Assembly: GCF_015680235.1 (NCBI RefSeq)
Contig: NZ_JADLJL010000008.1
Span: 62,001 to 126,000 of the forward strand
Direction of reading: 5' to 3'
Length of the DNA: 64,000 nt
DNA from: Pseudomonas guariconensis
Lineage (GTDB): Bacteria > Pseudomonadota > Gammaproteobacteria > Pseudomonadales > Pseudomonadaceae
A model generated the notes under the pieces. It had not been told where the DNA came from. It did not search any database and saw nothing but the letters and a program-made list of their open reading frames with translations. Positions 46,829 through 56,669 of this stretch are shown one piece after another (the stretch's first letter is position 1; every line of letters begins with the position of its first letter). A program made the translations under genes and the position numbers.

Positions 46829-48028
46829 TCAGACCGCACCGGCTTCGCGCAACCGGCGGATGGCTGGCGTGTCGTAGCCCAGGCGGCCGAGCACCGCCTC
46901 GGTATGTTCGCCCAGGGCCGGGCCGACCCATTCGGCGGAGCCGGGGGTGTCCGAGAGCTTGGGAACGATGCCAGGCATCTTGAACGGCTTGCCATCGGGC
47001 AGCTTGGCCTGGAGGAACATTTCGCGAGCCAGGTACTGCGGGTCGTTGAACATGTCTTCGGCCGAATAGATCCGGCTCGCCGGTACCTCGGCCTCGGTCA
47101 GCACCTGCATCACCTGCGCCAGCGGCAGGCTGTTGACCCAGCGGTCGATGACACCGTAGAGCTCGTCGCGGCGCAGGTCCCGGCCGTCATTGGTGGCCAG
47201 GGCCGGGTCGATGGCCAGGTCATCGCGGCCGATGGCCTGCATGAAGCGCTTGAAGATGGCATCGCCATTGGCACCGATCTGTACGTGCTTGCCATCGGCG
47301 CTGGTGTGGATGGAAGAGGGGGTGATGCCCGGCATGATGTTGCCGGTGCGCTCGCGGATGAAGCCGAACACATCGAACTCCGGCACCATGCTTTCCATCA
47401 TGGCGAAGATGGCTTCGTACAAGGCCACGTCCACCACCTGCCCCTGGCCACCGTTGACCTCTCGGTGACGCAGGGCCATGAGCGCGCCGATCACGCCCCA
47501 CAGGGCGGCGATCGAGTCGCCGATGGAGATCCCGGTACGCACTGGCGGGCGGTCCTCGAAACCTGTGATGTAGCGCAGGCCGCCCATGGACTCGCCCACA
47601 GCGCCGAAACCGGGCTGGTCTTTCATCGGGCCGGTCTGCCCGAAGCCCGACAGGCGCACCATGACCAGGCGTGGGTTGAGCGCATGCAGCACATCCCAGC
47701 CCAGGCCGAGCTTCTCCAGCACGCCGGGCCGGAAGTTCTCGATCAGGATGTCGGCCTCGGCCAGCAGCCGCTTGAGGATCTCACGGCCATCGGGGTGCTT
47801 GAGGTTGAGCGTCAATGACTGCTTGTTGCGTGCCTGGACGAACCACCACAGCGAAGTGCCCTCGTACAGCTTGCGCCATTTGCGCAAGGGGTCGCCGCCA
47901 TCGGGGGATTCCACCTTGATGACCTCGGCGCCGAATTCGGCACAGATGCGCGAGGCGAAGGGGCCGGCGATCAGAGTGCCGAGCTCGATCACTTTCAGGC
48001 CGGCGAGGGGTTTGCTGGACGTGGGCAT
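46829..48028 (-). CDS. CaiB/BaiF-family CoA-transferase
   Basis: The 399-residue class III CoA-transferase has LAGLKVIELGTLIAGPFASRICAEFGAEVIKVESP, RNKQSLTLNLKHPDGREIL and ADILIENFRPGVLEKLGLGW. The aspartate that forms the acyl intermediate is expected in the GISIGDSIAALWG segment. Substrate unknown; relatives act on formyl-, carnitine- or succinyl-CoA. ATG 48028 was chosen by family start. Confidence 0.92.
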   Translation of the reverse strand: MPTSSKPLAGLKVIELGTLIAGPFASRICAEFGAEVIKVESPDGGDPLRKWRKLYEGTSLWWFVQARNKQSLTLNLKHPDGREILKRLLAEADILIENFRPGVLEKLGLGWDVLHALNPRLVMVRLSGFGQTGPMKDQPGFGAVGESMGGLRYITGFEDRPPVRTGISIGDSIAALWGVIGALMALRHREVNGGQGQVVDVALYEAIFAMMESMVPEFDVFGFIRERTGNIMPGITPSSIHTSADGKHVQIGANGDAIFKRFMQAIGRDDLAIDPALATNDGRDLRRDELYGVIDRWVNSLPLAQVMQVLTEAEVPASRIYSAEDMFNDPQYLAREMFLQAKLPDGKPFKMPGIVPKLSDTPGSAEWVGPALGEHTEAVLGRLGYDTPAIRRLREAGAV

Positions 48029-48158
48029 GGGGCATCCGTGGCGACTGGGTTGATGCGTGGTTTTATCATAGGTCATCGGTTGCAGGTACTGTCGCGGCAC
48101 AACGAAGGGCGGGATCGGTTAGACTGTGTGACTTTTATTTCGCAAGAAGCCCCCGCCC

Positions 48159-48701
48159 ATGGCCCAGCCGTCCACCACCTACAAGTTCGAACTGAATCTG
48201 ACCGACCTCGACCGCGGCGTGTACGAGAACGTCCGCCAGACCATCGCCCGCCATCCTTCGGAAACCGAGGAACGCATGGCCGTACGCCTGCTGGCCTATG
48301 CCCTGTGGTACAACGAGAACCTGTCGTTCGGCCGTGGCCTGTCGGACGTGGATGAGGCCGCCCTGTGGGAAAAGAGCCTGGATGACCGCGTCTTGCATTG
48401 GATCGAAGTCGGCCAGCCGGATGCCGAGCGCCTGACCTGGTGCTCACGCCGTACCGAGCGCACCAGTCTGCTGGCCTATGGCAGCCTGCGGGTATGGCAG
48501 AACAAGGTGGTCGATGCGGTCAAGGGCCTGAAGAACCTGAGCATCGCCGCGGTGCCCCAGGACGTGCTGGAAACCCTGGCCACCGACATGCCCCGTTCGA
48601 TCAAGTGGGACGTGATGATCAGCGAGGGCACGCTGTTCGTGACCGACGACCGTGGCCAGCACGAAGTGCAGCTGGAGTGGCTGCTCGGTGAGCGTGGCTG
48701 A
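48159..48701 (+). CDS. yaeQ: YaeQ family protein
   Basis: The 180-residue product begins with MAQPSTTYKFELNLTDLDRGVYE and contains HPSETEERMAVRLLAYALWYNE and HWIEVGQPDAERL. Its fold is related to PD-(D/E)XK nucleases, but no activity is established. It is located just upstream of recJ. Confidence 0.95.
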   Translation: MAQPSTTYKFELNLTDLDRGVYENVRQTIARHPSETEERMAVRLLAYALWYNENLSFGRGLSDVDEAALWEKSLDDRVLHWIEVGQPDAERLTWCSRRTERTSLLAYGSLRVWQNKVVDAVKGLKNLSIAAVPQDVLETLATDMPRSIKWDVMISEGTLFVTDDRGQHEVQLEWLLGERG

Positions 48702-48731
48702 CCTGTTCCCAACCTGACTGCCGAAGCCTCC

Positions 48732-50441
48732 ATGCGTATCGAACCTCGTCCCCTGCCACCGAGCCTGCCTTTTCTCGGTAACCTCCCGCCCTTGCTGACC
48801 CGCCTGTACGCCGCCCGAGGCGTGCAGTCGGAGGCCGAACTGGACAAAAGCCTGGCGCGGCTGTTGCCCTACCAACAGCTCAAGGGCATCGACGCGGCGG
48901 TGGACCTGCTGGTCGAGGCGCTCGACCAGCGCCAGCGCATCCTCATCGTCGGTGACTTCGACGCCGATGGTGCGACGGCCAGTACCGTCGGTGTACTTGG
49001 CCTGCGTCTGCTGGGCGCGGCCCATGTCGACTACCTTGTGCCGAACCGTTTCGAATACGGCTATGGCTTGACCCCCGAAATCGTCCAGGTGGCCCTGCAG
49101 CGCGAGCCGCAGCTGCTGATCACGGTGGACAACGGCATCTCCAGTGTCGAGGGTGTCGCCGCCGCCAAGGCGGCCGGCCTGAAGGTGCTGGTCACCGATC
49201 ACCACCTGCCGGGCGAACACCTGCCGGACGCCGATGCGATCGTCAACCCGAACCAGCCCGGCTGCGATTTTCCCAGCAAGGCCCTGGCCGGCGTGGGGGT
49301 GATCTTCTATGTATTGATGGCCCTGCGCGCGCGCCTGCGCAGCCTGGGCCGCTATGACAGCCAAGCGCAGCCGAACATCGGCGAGCTGCTCGACCTGGTG
49401 GCCCTGGGCAGTGTCGCCGACGTGGTGCCCTTGGACGCCAACAACCGCATCCTGGTGCACCAGGGGCTGGAGCGTATCCGTGCCGGCCGGGCCCGGCCAG
49501 GGCTCAAAGCCATCCTCGAGGTGGCCCGACGCGACCACCGGCGCATCACCTCCACCGACCTTGGCTTCATTCTCGGCCCGCGCCTGAATGCGGCCGGCCG
49601 CCTGGACGACATGAGCCTGGGGATCGAATGCCTGCTCTGCGATGACGCGGCGCTGGCGCTGGACATGGCCCAGCAGCTCGATGGGCTGAACCAGGACCGC
49701 AAGTCCATCGAGCAGGGCATGCAGCGCGAGGCGTTGGCCCAGCTCAAGGACCTGCCGGTCGAGTCCATGCCCTATGGCCTGTGCCTGTTCGAAGCCGACT
49801 GGCACCAGGGGGTGATCGGCATCCTTGCGTCGCGGCTGAAGGAGCGTTACCACCGACCGACGATTGCCTTTGCCGACGCCGGCGAGGGGATGCTCAAGGG
49901 CTCGGCGCGCTCGGTGCCTGGGTTTCATATTCGCGACGCGCTGGATGCGGTGGCGGCGCGCCATCCGCATTTGATCAGCAAGTTTGGCGGGCATGCCATG
50001 GCGGCCGGCCTGTCGTTGCCGGCGGAGCACTTCCCGGCGTTTGCCGCGGCCTTCGACGAGGAGGTTCGCCGGCACCTTGGGGAAGAGGACCTGACCGGGC
50101 GCTTGCTGTCCGACGGCACGCTGGCGGTCGAGGAGTTCCACCTGGACCTGGCGCGCGCGTTGCGTCACGCAGGGCCTTGGGGGCAGCACTTCCCCGAGCC
50201 GCTGTTCCATGGGGTTTTCCAGTTGGTCGAGCAGCGGGTGGTGGGGGAGCGGCACCTGAAGGTGGTGCTCAAGAGCGAGTGCGGGTCGGTCAGGCTGGAT
50301 GGGATTGCCTTCGGGATCGACCGGGAGGTCTGGCCGAACCCTACGGTGCGCTGGGTGGAGCTGGCCTACAAGCTGGATGTGAACGAGTTTCGTGGGCAGG
50401 AGAGTGTGCAATTGATGATTGCGCACATGGAGGCGCGGTAG
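48732..50441 (+). CDS. recJ: Single-stranded-DNA-specific exonuclease RecJ
   Basis: RecJ degrades ssDNA 5'-3' in recombination and mismatch repair. The 569-residue protein has the DHH motifs ILIVGDFDADGATASTVG, ITVDNGISS, VTDHHLPG and VALGSVADVVPLD, then DHHA1 with KLKERYHRPTIAF-like SRLKERYHRPTIAFA and GGHAMAAGLS, and an OB-fold. ATG 48732 is 30 bases after yaeQ. Confidence 0.97.
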   Translation: MRIEPRPLPPSLPFLGNLPPLLTRLYAARGVQSEAELDKSLARLLPYQQLKGIDAAVDLLVEALDQRQRILIVGDFDADGATASTVGVLGLRLLGAAHVDYLVPNRFEYGYGLTPEIVQVALQREPQLLITVDNGISSVEGVAAAKAAGLKVLVTDHHLPGEHLPDADAIVNPNQPGCDFPSKALAGVGVIFYVLMALRARLRSLGRYDSQAQPNIGELLDLVALGSVADVVPLDANNRILVHQGLERIRAGRARPGLKAILEVARRDHRRITSTDLGFILGPRLNAAGRLDDMSLGIECLLCDDAALALDMAQQLDGLNQDRKSIEQGMQREALAQLKDLPVESMPYGLCLFEADWHQGVIGILASRLKERYHRPTIAFADAGEGMLKGSARSVPGFHIRDALDAVAARHPHLISKFGGHAMAAGLSLPAEHFPAFAAAFDEEVRRHLGEEDLTGRLLSDGTLAVEEFHLDLARALRHAGPWGQHFPEPLFHGVFQLVEQRVVGERHLKVVLKSECGSVRLDGIAFGIDREVWPNPTVRWVELAYKLDVNEFRGQESVQLMIAHMEAR

Positions 50442-50512
50442 TCCGGTCTGTTGGGTCAATCTCGACGCAAGTCGGACCACCGCTTCTTCGGATTTTCGAG
50501 CTCAGCGCTACC

Positions 50513-50540
50513 CCTGTAGGAGCGGGCTTGTCCCGCGATC
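50513..50540 (+). repeat. REP element
   Basis: A single REP (CTGTAGGAGCGGGCTTGTCC...) lies in the 266-base gap between recJ and the flavin reductase gene. The rest presumably holds the promoter of the latter. Confidence 0.85.
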
Positions 50541-50707
50541 GGGCCAGAACAGGCAACCAAGCACCCGGACGGCATCGGCCGTTCGACAGCAAACCAACAT
50601 CCCTCACCCTCCCTATCTGGTCTAGTCTGAACACTACCGATACCGGACCAAGGCCTCACACAAGTGCCCGGACCGGCCAACCATTGGAGTCCCTGGGAGG
50701 TCCCCTC

Positions 50708-51814
50708 ATGAGCCTGCTGCTTGAGCCCTACACCCTGCGTCAGCTGACCCTACCCAACCGCATCGCCGTCTCCCCCATGTGCCAGTACTCCGCCGCGGAC
50801 GGCCTGGCCAACGATTGGCACCTGGTGCACCTGGGCAGCCGTGCCGTCGGCGGCGCTGGCCTGGTGATCACCGAAGCCACGGCTGTCACTCCCGACGGTC
50901 GCATCAGTGCCGAGGACCTGGGCCTGTGGAACGACGCCCAAATCCCCCCGCTGCAACGCATCACGCGCTTCATCACCGCCCAGGGCGCCGTGCCCGGCAT
51001 CCAGCTCGCCCATGCCGGGCGCAAGGCCAGCACCCATCGCCCGTGGCTTGGCAAGCATGGCAGCGTCAAGGTCGAAGACGGCGGCTGGCAGCCGGTAGGC
51101 CCGTCGAAGATCGCCTTCGATCCGGAGCATACGGTGCCCCATGAGTTGTCCGAAGATGAAATCGCCGGCATCGTCCAGGCCTTCGCCGATGCTGCGCGCC
51201 GTGCGCTGCAGGCAGGTTTCAAGGTGGTCGAGGTGCATGCTGCCCATGGCTACCTGCTGCACCAGTTCCTGTCGCCGCTGAGCAACCAGCGCCGCGACCG
51301 CTATGGCAGCTGCTTCGAAAACCGTATTCGCCTGACCCTGGAAGTCACCGAGGCGGTGCGCAAGGTCTGGCCTCAGGAGTTGCCCCTGTTCGTACGGGTC
51401 TCGGCCACCGACTGGGTCGAAGACGGTTGGAACCCGGACGAAACCGTCGAGCTGGCCCGGCGCCTGAGAGCCATTGGCGTGGATCTGATCGATGTGTCCT
51501 CCGGCGGCACCTCGGTCAACGCCGAGATTCCCACCGGCCCGGGGTACCAGACTCGCTTCGCTGAACGGGTGCGCAAGGAGTCGGAGATCGCCACCGGCAC
51601 CGTGGGCATGATCACCGAACCGGCCCAGGCCGAGCACATCCTGCGCACCGGGCAGGCCGACATCATCTTCCTCGCCCGCGAGTTGCTGCGCGACCCGTAC
51701 TGGCCTCTGCATGCCGATGACGACCTGGGCGGCAACAAGGCCACCTGGCCGGCCCAGTACCAGCGGGCTACCAGCCGGGCCAACCCGATCCATGAGTCGG
51801 ATTTGAGGGAGTAG
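50708..51814 (+). CDS. Old-yellow-enzyme NADH:flavin oxidoreductase (XenA-like)
   Basis: The 368-residue TIM-barrel FMN enzyme has LPNRIAVSPMCQYSAADG (Cys near the flavin, as in the XenA/YqjM class), IQLAHAGRKAS, the substrate-binding HAAHGYLLHQFLSPLSNQR and FLARELLRDPYWP. Such enzymes reduce activated alkenes and sometimes nitro compounds. ATG 50708 follows GGGAGG. A longer open frame that starts inside recJ is not the gene. Confidence 0.93.
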   Translation: MSLLLEPYTLRQLTLPNRIAVSPMCQYSAADGLANDWHLVHLGSRAVGGAGLVITEATAVTPDGRISAEDLGLWNDAQIPPLQRITRFITAQGAVPGIQLAHAGRKASTHRPWLGKHGSVKVEDGGWQPVGPSKIAFDPEHTVPHELSEDEIAGIVQAFADAARRALQAGFKVVEVHAAHGYLLHQFLSPLSNQRRDRYGSCFENRIRLTLEVTEAVRKVWPQELPLFVRVSATDWVEDGWNPDETVELARRLRAIGVDLIDVSSGGTSVNAEIPTGPGYQTRFAERVRKESEIATGTVGMITEPAQAEHILRTGQADIIFLARELLRDPYWPLHADDDLGGNKATWPAQYQRATSRANPIHESDLRE

Positions 51815-51839
51815 CCCCGGTCAATCGCACCAATCCTAA

Positions 51840-51863
51840 TCGCGGGACAAGCCCGCTCCCACA
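51840..51863. repeat. REP element
   Basis: TCGCGGGACAAGCCCGCTCC lies between the convergent flavin reductase and aldehyde dehydrogenase genes. Confidence 0.85.
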
Positions 51864-51924
51864 AGGGCCTGATGGGAGACGGTTTGCCCGCGATTGGACG
51901 GGTGTAAGCACCGGCCGGCTACTT

Positions 51925-53349
51925 TCAATGCTTGATCATCACATGCCGCACGCAGGTGTAGTCCTCCAGGCCATACATCGACATGTCCTTGCCATACCCC
52001 GAATGCTTCTGCCCGCCATGGGGCATTTCGCTCACCAGCATGAAATGGGTGTTGACCCAGGTGCAGCCATACTGCAAGCGCGCCGCCAGGCGATGGGCGC
52101 GGCCGGTGTCGCGGGTCCACACCGACGAGGCCAGGCCGTAGTCGGAGTCGTTGGCCCAGGCCAGGGCCTGGGCTTCGTCGCTGAAGCGCGTCACCGACAC
52201 CACCGGGCCGAACACTTCGTGGCGCACGATCTCGTCGTCCTGCTGGGCATCGGCCAGCACCGTGGGTTCGAAGAAGAAGCCATCGCCTGGTAGCACCTTG
52301 CCGCCCGTGACCAGGCGGATGTGTGGCTGGGCGATAGCCCGCTGCACGAGGCCCGCGACCTTGTCGCGATGCTGGGCGCTGATCAGGGGGCCCAGCTCGG
52401 TATCGGCGGCGTCCTGCAGGCCTGGCTTGATACTGGCCACTGCCTGGCCCAGGCGCTCGACGAAGCGTTCGTAGATGCCGTCCTGCACATAGAGGCGGCA
52501 GGCGGCGGTGCAGTCCTGGCCTGCGTTGTAGAAACCGAACGTGCGGATGCCCTCGATGGCGGCATCCAGGTCGGCGTCGTCGAACACCAGCACCGGCGCC
52601 TTACCGCCCAGTTCCATGTGCATGCGCTTCACGCTTTCGGCGGTAGCACCGATGATGCGGGCGCCGGTGGGGATGGAGCCGGTCAGCGAGACCATGCGTA
52701 CCTTGGGGTGGGTGACCAGTGGTGTGCCGACCGTCTGGCCACGGCCGAAGATGATGTTCAGCACCCCGGCGGGCAACAGGTCCTGGGCCAGTTCGGCCAG
52801 GCGCAGGGCGGTCAGCGGCGTCATCTCCGAAGGCTTGAGCACCACTGTGTTGCCTGCCGCCAGGGCTGGCGCGATCTTCCAGGCCAGCATCATCAGCGGG
52901 TAGTTCCAGGGCGCGATGGAGGCGACCACGCCCAATGGGTCGCGGCGGATCATCGACGTGTGCCCCGGCAGGTATTCGCCGGCCGCCGAGCCGCCCAGGC
53001 AACGGGCGGCACCGGCGAAGTAGCGGAATACGTCGGCGATGGCCGGGATCTCGTCACCCAGCGCCGCGGCGAACGGTTTGCCGCAGTTCTGCGACTCCAG
53101 CCGGGCCAGCTCCTCGCCATGGCGCTCGACCGTGTCGGCCAAGGCCAGCAAGGCCTGGGCACGGTCCTTGGGCGTGGTCTGCGACCAGGCGTCGAAGGCC
53201 TGGTCGGCGGCGCGCACCGCGGCGTCCACTTGGGCCTCGCTGGCTTCGTTGATCTGCGCCAGGGCGCTGCCCAGGGCCGGGTTGAGCACGGTCCAGGCCG
53301 GGCCTTCGCCGTTCACCAGGCGGCCATTGATCAGCATTCGGGTTTGCAT
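51925..53349 (-). CDS. patD: Gamma-aminobutyraldehyde dehydrogenase (PatD/YdcW-like)
   Basis: This NAD-dependent enzyme of putrescine breakdown oxidises 4-aminobutanal to GABA. The 474-residue ALDH has the family set [20 protein letters not shown], the Glu in [15 protein letters not shown], the catalytic Cys in [16 protein letters not shown] and [10 protein letters not shown]. Identity as PatD rests on being the last gene of a cluster in E. coli ydcSTUVW order. It starts 15 bases after the upstream permease stop. Confidence 0.9.
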   Translation of the reverse strand: MQTRMLINGRLVNGEGPAWTVLNPALGSALAQINEASEAQVDAAVRAADQAFDAWSQTTPKDRAQALLALADTVERHGEELARLESQNCGKPFAAALGDEIPAIADVFRYFAGAARCLGGSAAGEYLPGHTSMIRRDPLGVVASIAPWNYPLMMLAWKIAPALAAGNTVVLKPSEMTPLTALRLAELAQDLLPAGVLNIIFGRGQTVGTPLVTHPKVRMVSLTGSIPTGARIIGATAESVKRMHMELGGKAPVLVFDDADLDAAIEGIRTFGFYNAGQDCTAACRLYVQDGIYERFVERLGQAVASIKPGLQDAADTELGPLISAQHRDKVAGLVQRAIAQPHIRLVTGGKVLPGDGFFFEPTVLADAQQDDEIVRHEVFGPVVSVTRFSDEAQALAWANDSDYGLASSVWTRDTGRAHRLAARLQYGCTWVNTHFMLVSEMPHGGQKHSGYGKDMSMYGLEDYTCVRHVMIKH

Positions 53350-53364
53350 GGGAGTCCTCCTAGG

Positions 53365-54171
53365 TCATTTGCCGCTGCCCGCAACGCTTTCGCCGCCACG
53401 GGTCAGGTAATAGGCGCCGAGAATCGGCAACATGGTCAACAGCATCACCAGCATGGCGACCACGTTGGTCACAGGTACGTCGCGTGGGCGGCTGAGCTGG
53501 TTGAGCAACCAGATCGGCAGCGTGCGTTCGTGTCCGGCGGTGAACGTGGTGACGATGATTTCGTCGAACGACAAGGCAAAGGCCAGCATACCGCCGGCCA
53601 GCAGGGCCGAGCCGAGGTTGGGCAGGATGATGTAGCGAAAGGTCTGCCAGCCGTCCGCGCCCAGGTCCATCGAGGCTTCGATCAAGCTCTGGGAGGTGCG
53701 CCGCAGGCGCGCGATGACGTTGTTGTAGACGATCACCACGCAGAATGTGGCGTGGCCGACCACGATGGTGAAAATGCCCGGTTCGATGCCCAGTTGCTTG
53801 AAGGCCGCCAGCAAAGCGATGCCGGTGATGATGCCGGGCAGGGCGATGGGCAGGATCAGCATCAGCGAGATGCTTTCCTTGCCGAAGAAGCTACGCCGGT
53901 ACAGGGCCGCTGCCGCCAGGGTGCCCAGCAGCAGGGCGATCAGGGTGGCCAGGCAAGCCACCTGCAGCGACAGCTTGATCGCCTCCAGCACGTCCGGGCG
54001 CGAGAAGGCGACGCTGAACCACTTCAGGGTGAACCCCTTGGGCGGGAAGCTGAATGCGGCGTCTTCGGTATTGAAGGCGTAGAGCAGGATGATCAGGATC
54101 GGAAAGTGCAGGAACAGCAGCCCACCCCAGGCCGCTAGGCGCAGGCCCAGCGAGGCTTTTTCAGAGTGCAT
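53365..54171 (-). CDS. ydcV: Polyamine ABC transporter permease (YdcV/PotC-like)
   Basis: The 268-residue inner-membrane permease has six segments and the EAA loop [25 protein letters not shown]. The N-terminal [21 protein letters not shown] is typical of PotC-type subunits. ATG 54171 overlaps the end of the upstream permease by 11 bases. Confidence 0.92.
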   Translation of the reverse strand: MHSEKASLGLRLAAWGGLLFLHFPILIILLYAFNTEDAAFSFPPKGFTLKWFSVAFSRPDVLEAIKLSLQVACLATLIALLLGTLAAAALYRRSFFGKESISLMLILPIALPGIITGIALLAAFKQLGIEPGIFTIVVGHATFCVVIVYNNVIARLRRTSQSLIEASMDLGADGWQTFRYIILPNLGSALLAGGMLAFALSFDEIIVTTFTAGHERTLPIWLLNQLSRPRDVPVTNVVAMLVMLLTMLPILGAYYLTRGGESVAGSGK

Positions 54172-55096
54172 CGAAGGCCCCCAGGCGTTTGACGATCGAC
54201 AGATACACGGCAATCAGCACGATGGGCACCAGGGTGAAGGCGGCGGCCATGGGCATGTTGCCGATCGCGCCCTGTTGGGCATAGACCATGCTGCCGATGA
54301 AGTAGCCCGGCGGCCCGATCAACTGGGGCACGATGAAGTCGCCCAGGGTCAGGGAAAAGGTGAAGATCGAACCCGCGGCAATGCCCGGTACCGCCAGTGG
54401 CAGTATCACCAGGCGGAAGGTCTGCCCAGGCCGGGCGCCCAGGTCGGCGGAGGCTTGCAGCAGCGACGGGGGCAGGCGCTCCAGCGCGGCCTGGATCGGC
54501 AGGATCATGAACGGCAGCCAGATGTACACGAACACCAGGAAACGCCCCAGGTGGGAGGTCGACAACGTACTGCCGCCCACACCGGGAACGTTCAGGGCCG
54601 CCTGCAGCAGTGGCTCCAGGTGCAACTGTTGGATGAACCACTGGGCCACGCCGCCCTTGGCCAGCAGCAAGGTCCAGGCATAGGTCTTGACGATGTAGCT
54701 GGCCCACATCGGCATCATCACCGCGATGTAGAAGAACGCCTTGGTCCGGCCACGGGTATGGCAGGCCATGTAGTAGGCGATGGGAAAGGCCAGTACCGCG
54801 CTGGCCAGGGTAACGGCGATGGCCATCACCAAGGTGCGCAGGATGATGTCGAAGTTCGAGGGGGCGAACAGTGCGGCGAAGTTGGCCAGGGTCAGGTCCG
54901 GCGTCACCGCCATGGTGAAGTCGTCGAAGGTGTAGAAGCCCTGCCAGAGCAGGCCCAGCAGCGAGCCGAGGTAGATCGCGCCGAACCAGGTCAGGGGGGG
55001 AGCCAGCAGCAACGCGAGGTACAGGTTGGGGCGCCGGTAGAGCAGGGTGCTGAGGCGGCGCGAAGGCCGGGTGTCGCGCTCCAGGGCCAGGCTCAC
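54161..55096 (-). CDS. ydcU: Polyamine ABC transporter permease (YdcU/PotB-like)
   Basis: The 311-residue permease has six segments and the EAA motif [28 protein letters not shown]. It also has the PotB-like [23 protein letters not shown] and [14 protein letters not shown]. It starts one base from the end of the ATPase gene. Confidence 0.92.
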   Translation of the reverse strand: MSLALERDTRPSRRLSTLLYRRPNLYLALLLAPPLTWFGAIYLGSLLGLLWQGFYTFDDFTMAVTPDLTLANFAALFAPSNFDIILRTLVMAIAVTLASAVLAFPIAYYMACHTRGRTKAFFYIAVMMPMWASYIVKTYAWTLLLAKGGVAQWFIQQLHLEPLLQAALNVPGVGGSTLSTSHLGRFLVFVYIWLPFMILPIQAALERLPPSLLQASADLGARPGQTFRLVILPLAVPGIAAGSIFTFSLTLGDFIVPQLIGPPGYFIGSMVYAQQGAIGNMPMAAAFTLVPIVLIAVYLSIVKRLGAFDAL

Positions 55097-55097
55097 T

Positions 55098-56138
55098 TTA
55101 CTGCACCTCGCCAGGCAAGGTTTCCCGCAGTCCGGTCATCGCTGCCCGTGGCCAATGGGCCTGCACGCGCTGGCCGGGTTGCCAGGGAAACGGGTGCGCC
55201 TGCCATTGGTCATTGGCTTGGCTCACGGTCAGCAGCAGGCCATCGTCCAGCTGCACGTCATAGCGTGTGGCGCTGCCCTGGTATTGGATGTCATGCAGCA
55301 GGCCGCTGACCTGGATGTCTTGGCTGGCATCGGCCTGGCCGCCGAGGCGGATATGCTCGGGGCGGATGGAGAACGGCGATGCATCCCCCGTGAGTCGCCT
55401 GGCCAGGTCGCCGCGGATCACGTTGGAGGTGCCGACGAACTGAGCGACGAAGGTGGTCGCCGGTTTCATGTAGAGGTTGCGCGGCGTGTCGACCTGCTCG
55501 ATACGCCCGCGGTTGAAGACCGCGACCCGGTCGGACATGGACAAGGCCTCGGACTGGTCATGGGTGACGAAGATGAATGTAATGCCCAGTTGGCGCTGGA
55601 GCTTCTTGAGCTCGCCCTGCATTTGCTCGCGCAGCTTGAGGTCCAGGGCACCGAGGGGCTCGTCGAGCAGCAGCACCCGTGGGCGGTTGACCAACGCGCG
55701 GGCCAGGGCCACACGTTGGCGCTGGCCGCCGGAGAGTTGTGCCGGCCGGCGTTCGGCGTAGCCGGCCAGGGCCACCATGGCCAGGGCTTCGTCAGCCCGT
55801 GCGTAGCGTTCGGGCTTGGCTACGCCCTTGACCTTCAGGCCATAGGCGATGTTGTCGCGTACATTCATGTGCGGGAACAACGCGTAGTCCTGGAACACCG
55901 TGTTGACGTCGCGTTGGTAGGGCGGCAGGCCGGCAGCTTCCACGCCGTGCAGGCGGATCGAGCCGCTGCCGGGCTGCTCGAAGCCGGCGATCAGGCGCAG
56001 GCAGGTGGTCTTGCCCGACCCGGAAGGGCCGAGCATGGAGAAGAACTCGCCTTCTTGGATGTCGATGCTGACCCGGTCGACGGCCATGACCTCGCCGAAT
56101 GCGCGGGTGACCTCGGTGAGCTGGACGGCTAGGGGCAT
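55098..56138 (-). CDS. ydcT: Polyamine ABC transporter ATP-binding protein (YdcT/PotA-like)
   Basis: The 346-residue ATPase has Walker A GPSGSGKTTC, signature LSGGQRQRVALARAL, Walker B VLLLDEPLGALD and the H-loop FVTHDQSEAL. A C-terminal TOBE domain follows (FSIRPEHIRLGG). ATG 56138 (MPLAVQLTEVTRAFG) was chosen because the longer frame runs into REP sequence. Confidence 0.94.
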   Translation of the reverse strand: MPLAVQLTEVTRAFGEVMAVDRVSIDIQEGEFFSMLGPSGSGKTTCLRLIAGFEQPGSGSIRLHGVEAAGLPPYQRDVNTVFQDYALFPHMNVRDNIAYGLKVKGVAKPERYARADEALAMVALAGYAERRPAQLSGGQRQRVALARALVNRPRVLLLDEPLGALDLKLREQMQGELKKLQRQLGITFIFVTHDQSEALSMSDRVAVFNRGRIEQVDTPRNLYMKPATTFVAQFVGTSNVIRGDLARRLTGDASPFSIRPEHIRLGGQADASQDIQVSGLLHDIQYQGSATRYDVQLDDGLLLTVSQANDQWQAHPFPWQPGQRVQAHWPRAAMTGLRETLPGEVQ

Positions 56139-56184
56139 TGCGTTGGCTCCGTGCAATCGTTGTCTTCTGCCTGACCGGGCTTGC

Positions 56185-56650
56185 CCTTGCGATGCAACGG
56201 CGATGGCAGCGCCGGCCCAATCGCGGGACGAGCCCGCTCCCACAGGATTACCGCAATCGTGAAATAACGCTGTCCCTGTGGGAGCGGGTTTGCCCCGCGA
56301 TCAAGGGCTAGCCCTTGCCAGCAGCGGCGATGGCAGTGCCAGCCCAATCGCGGGACGAGCCCGCTCCCACAGGATTACCGCAATCCTGAAATACCGCTGT
56401 CCCTGTGGGAGCGGGCTTGCCCCGCGAACAAGGGCGAAGCCCTTGCCAGGCAACGGCGGAGGCAGTGCCGGCCCATCGCGGGACGAGCCCGCTCCTACAG
56501 GATTACCGCAATCCTGAAATACCGCTGTCCCTGTGGGAGCGGGCTTGCCCCGCGAACAAGGGCGAAGCCCTTGCCAGCAGCGGCGATGGCAGTGCCAGCC
56601 CAATCGCGGGACGAGCCCGCTCCTACAGGATTACCGCGATCCTCAGATTG
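56185..56650. repeat. Tandem REP array, about 3.5 copies of a 127-128 bp unit
   Basis: Units start with TCGCGGGACGAGCCCGCTCC at 56221, 56348, 56476 and 56604 (spacing 127, 128, 128). Each unit carries two oppositely oriented REPs around a spacer (ACAGGATTACCGCAATC..TGAAATA.CGCTGTCCC), then a CAAGGGCGAAGCCCTTGCC dyad and a GGCGATGGCAGTGCCAGCC segment. It fills the 531-base gap between ydcS and ydcT and probably modulates expression across the operon. It is a BIME-like mosaic, not CRISPR. Confidence 0.9.
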
Positions 56651-56669
56651 GGAAATGCGTCAATCGCTC

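Noticed and set aside
49781..51814. 677-residue frame joining recJ end and the flavin reductase
   Set aside because: The first 300 residues are an off-frame reading of recJ and REP. The reductase starts at 50708 with its own ribosome site.
56185..56650. CRISPR array
   Set aside because: Repeats are about 127 bases, contain internal REP palindromes, and have no unique spacers or cas genes.
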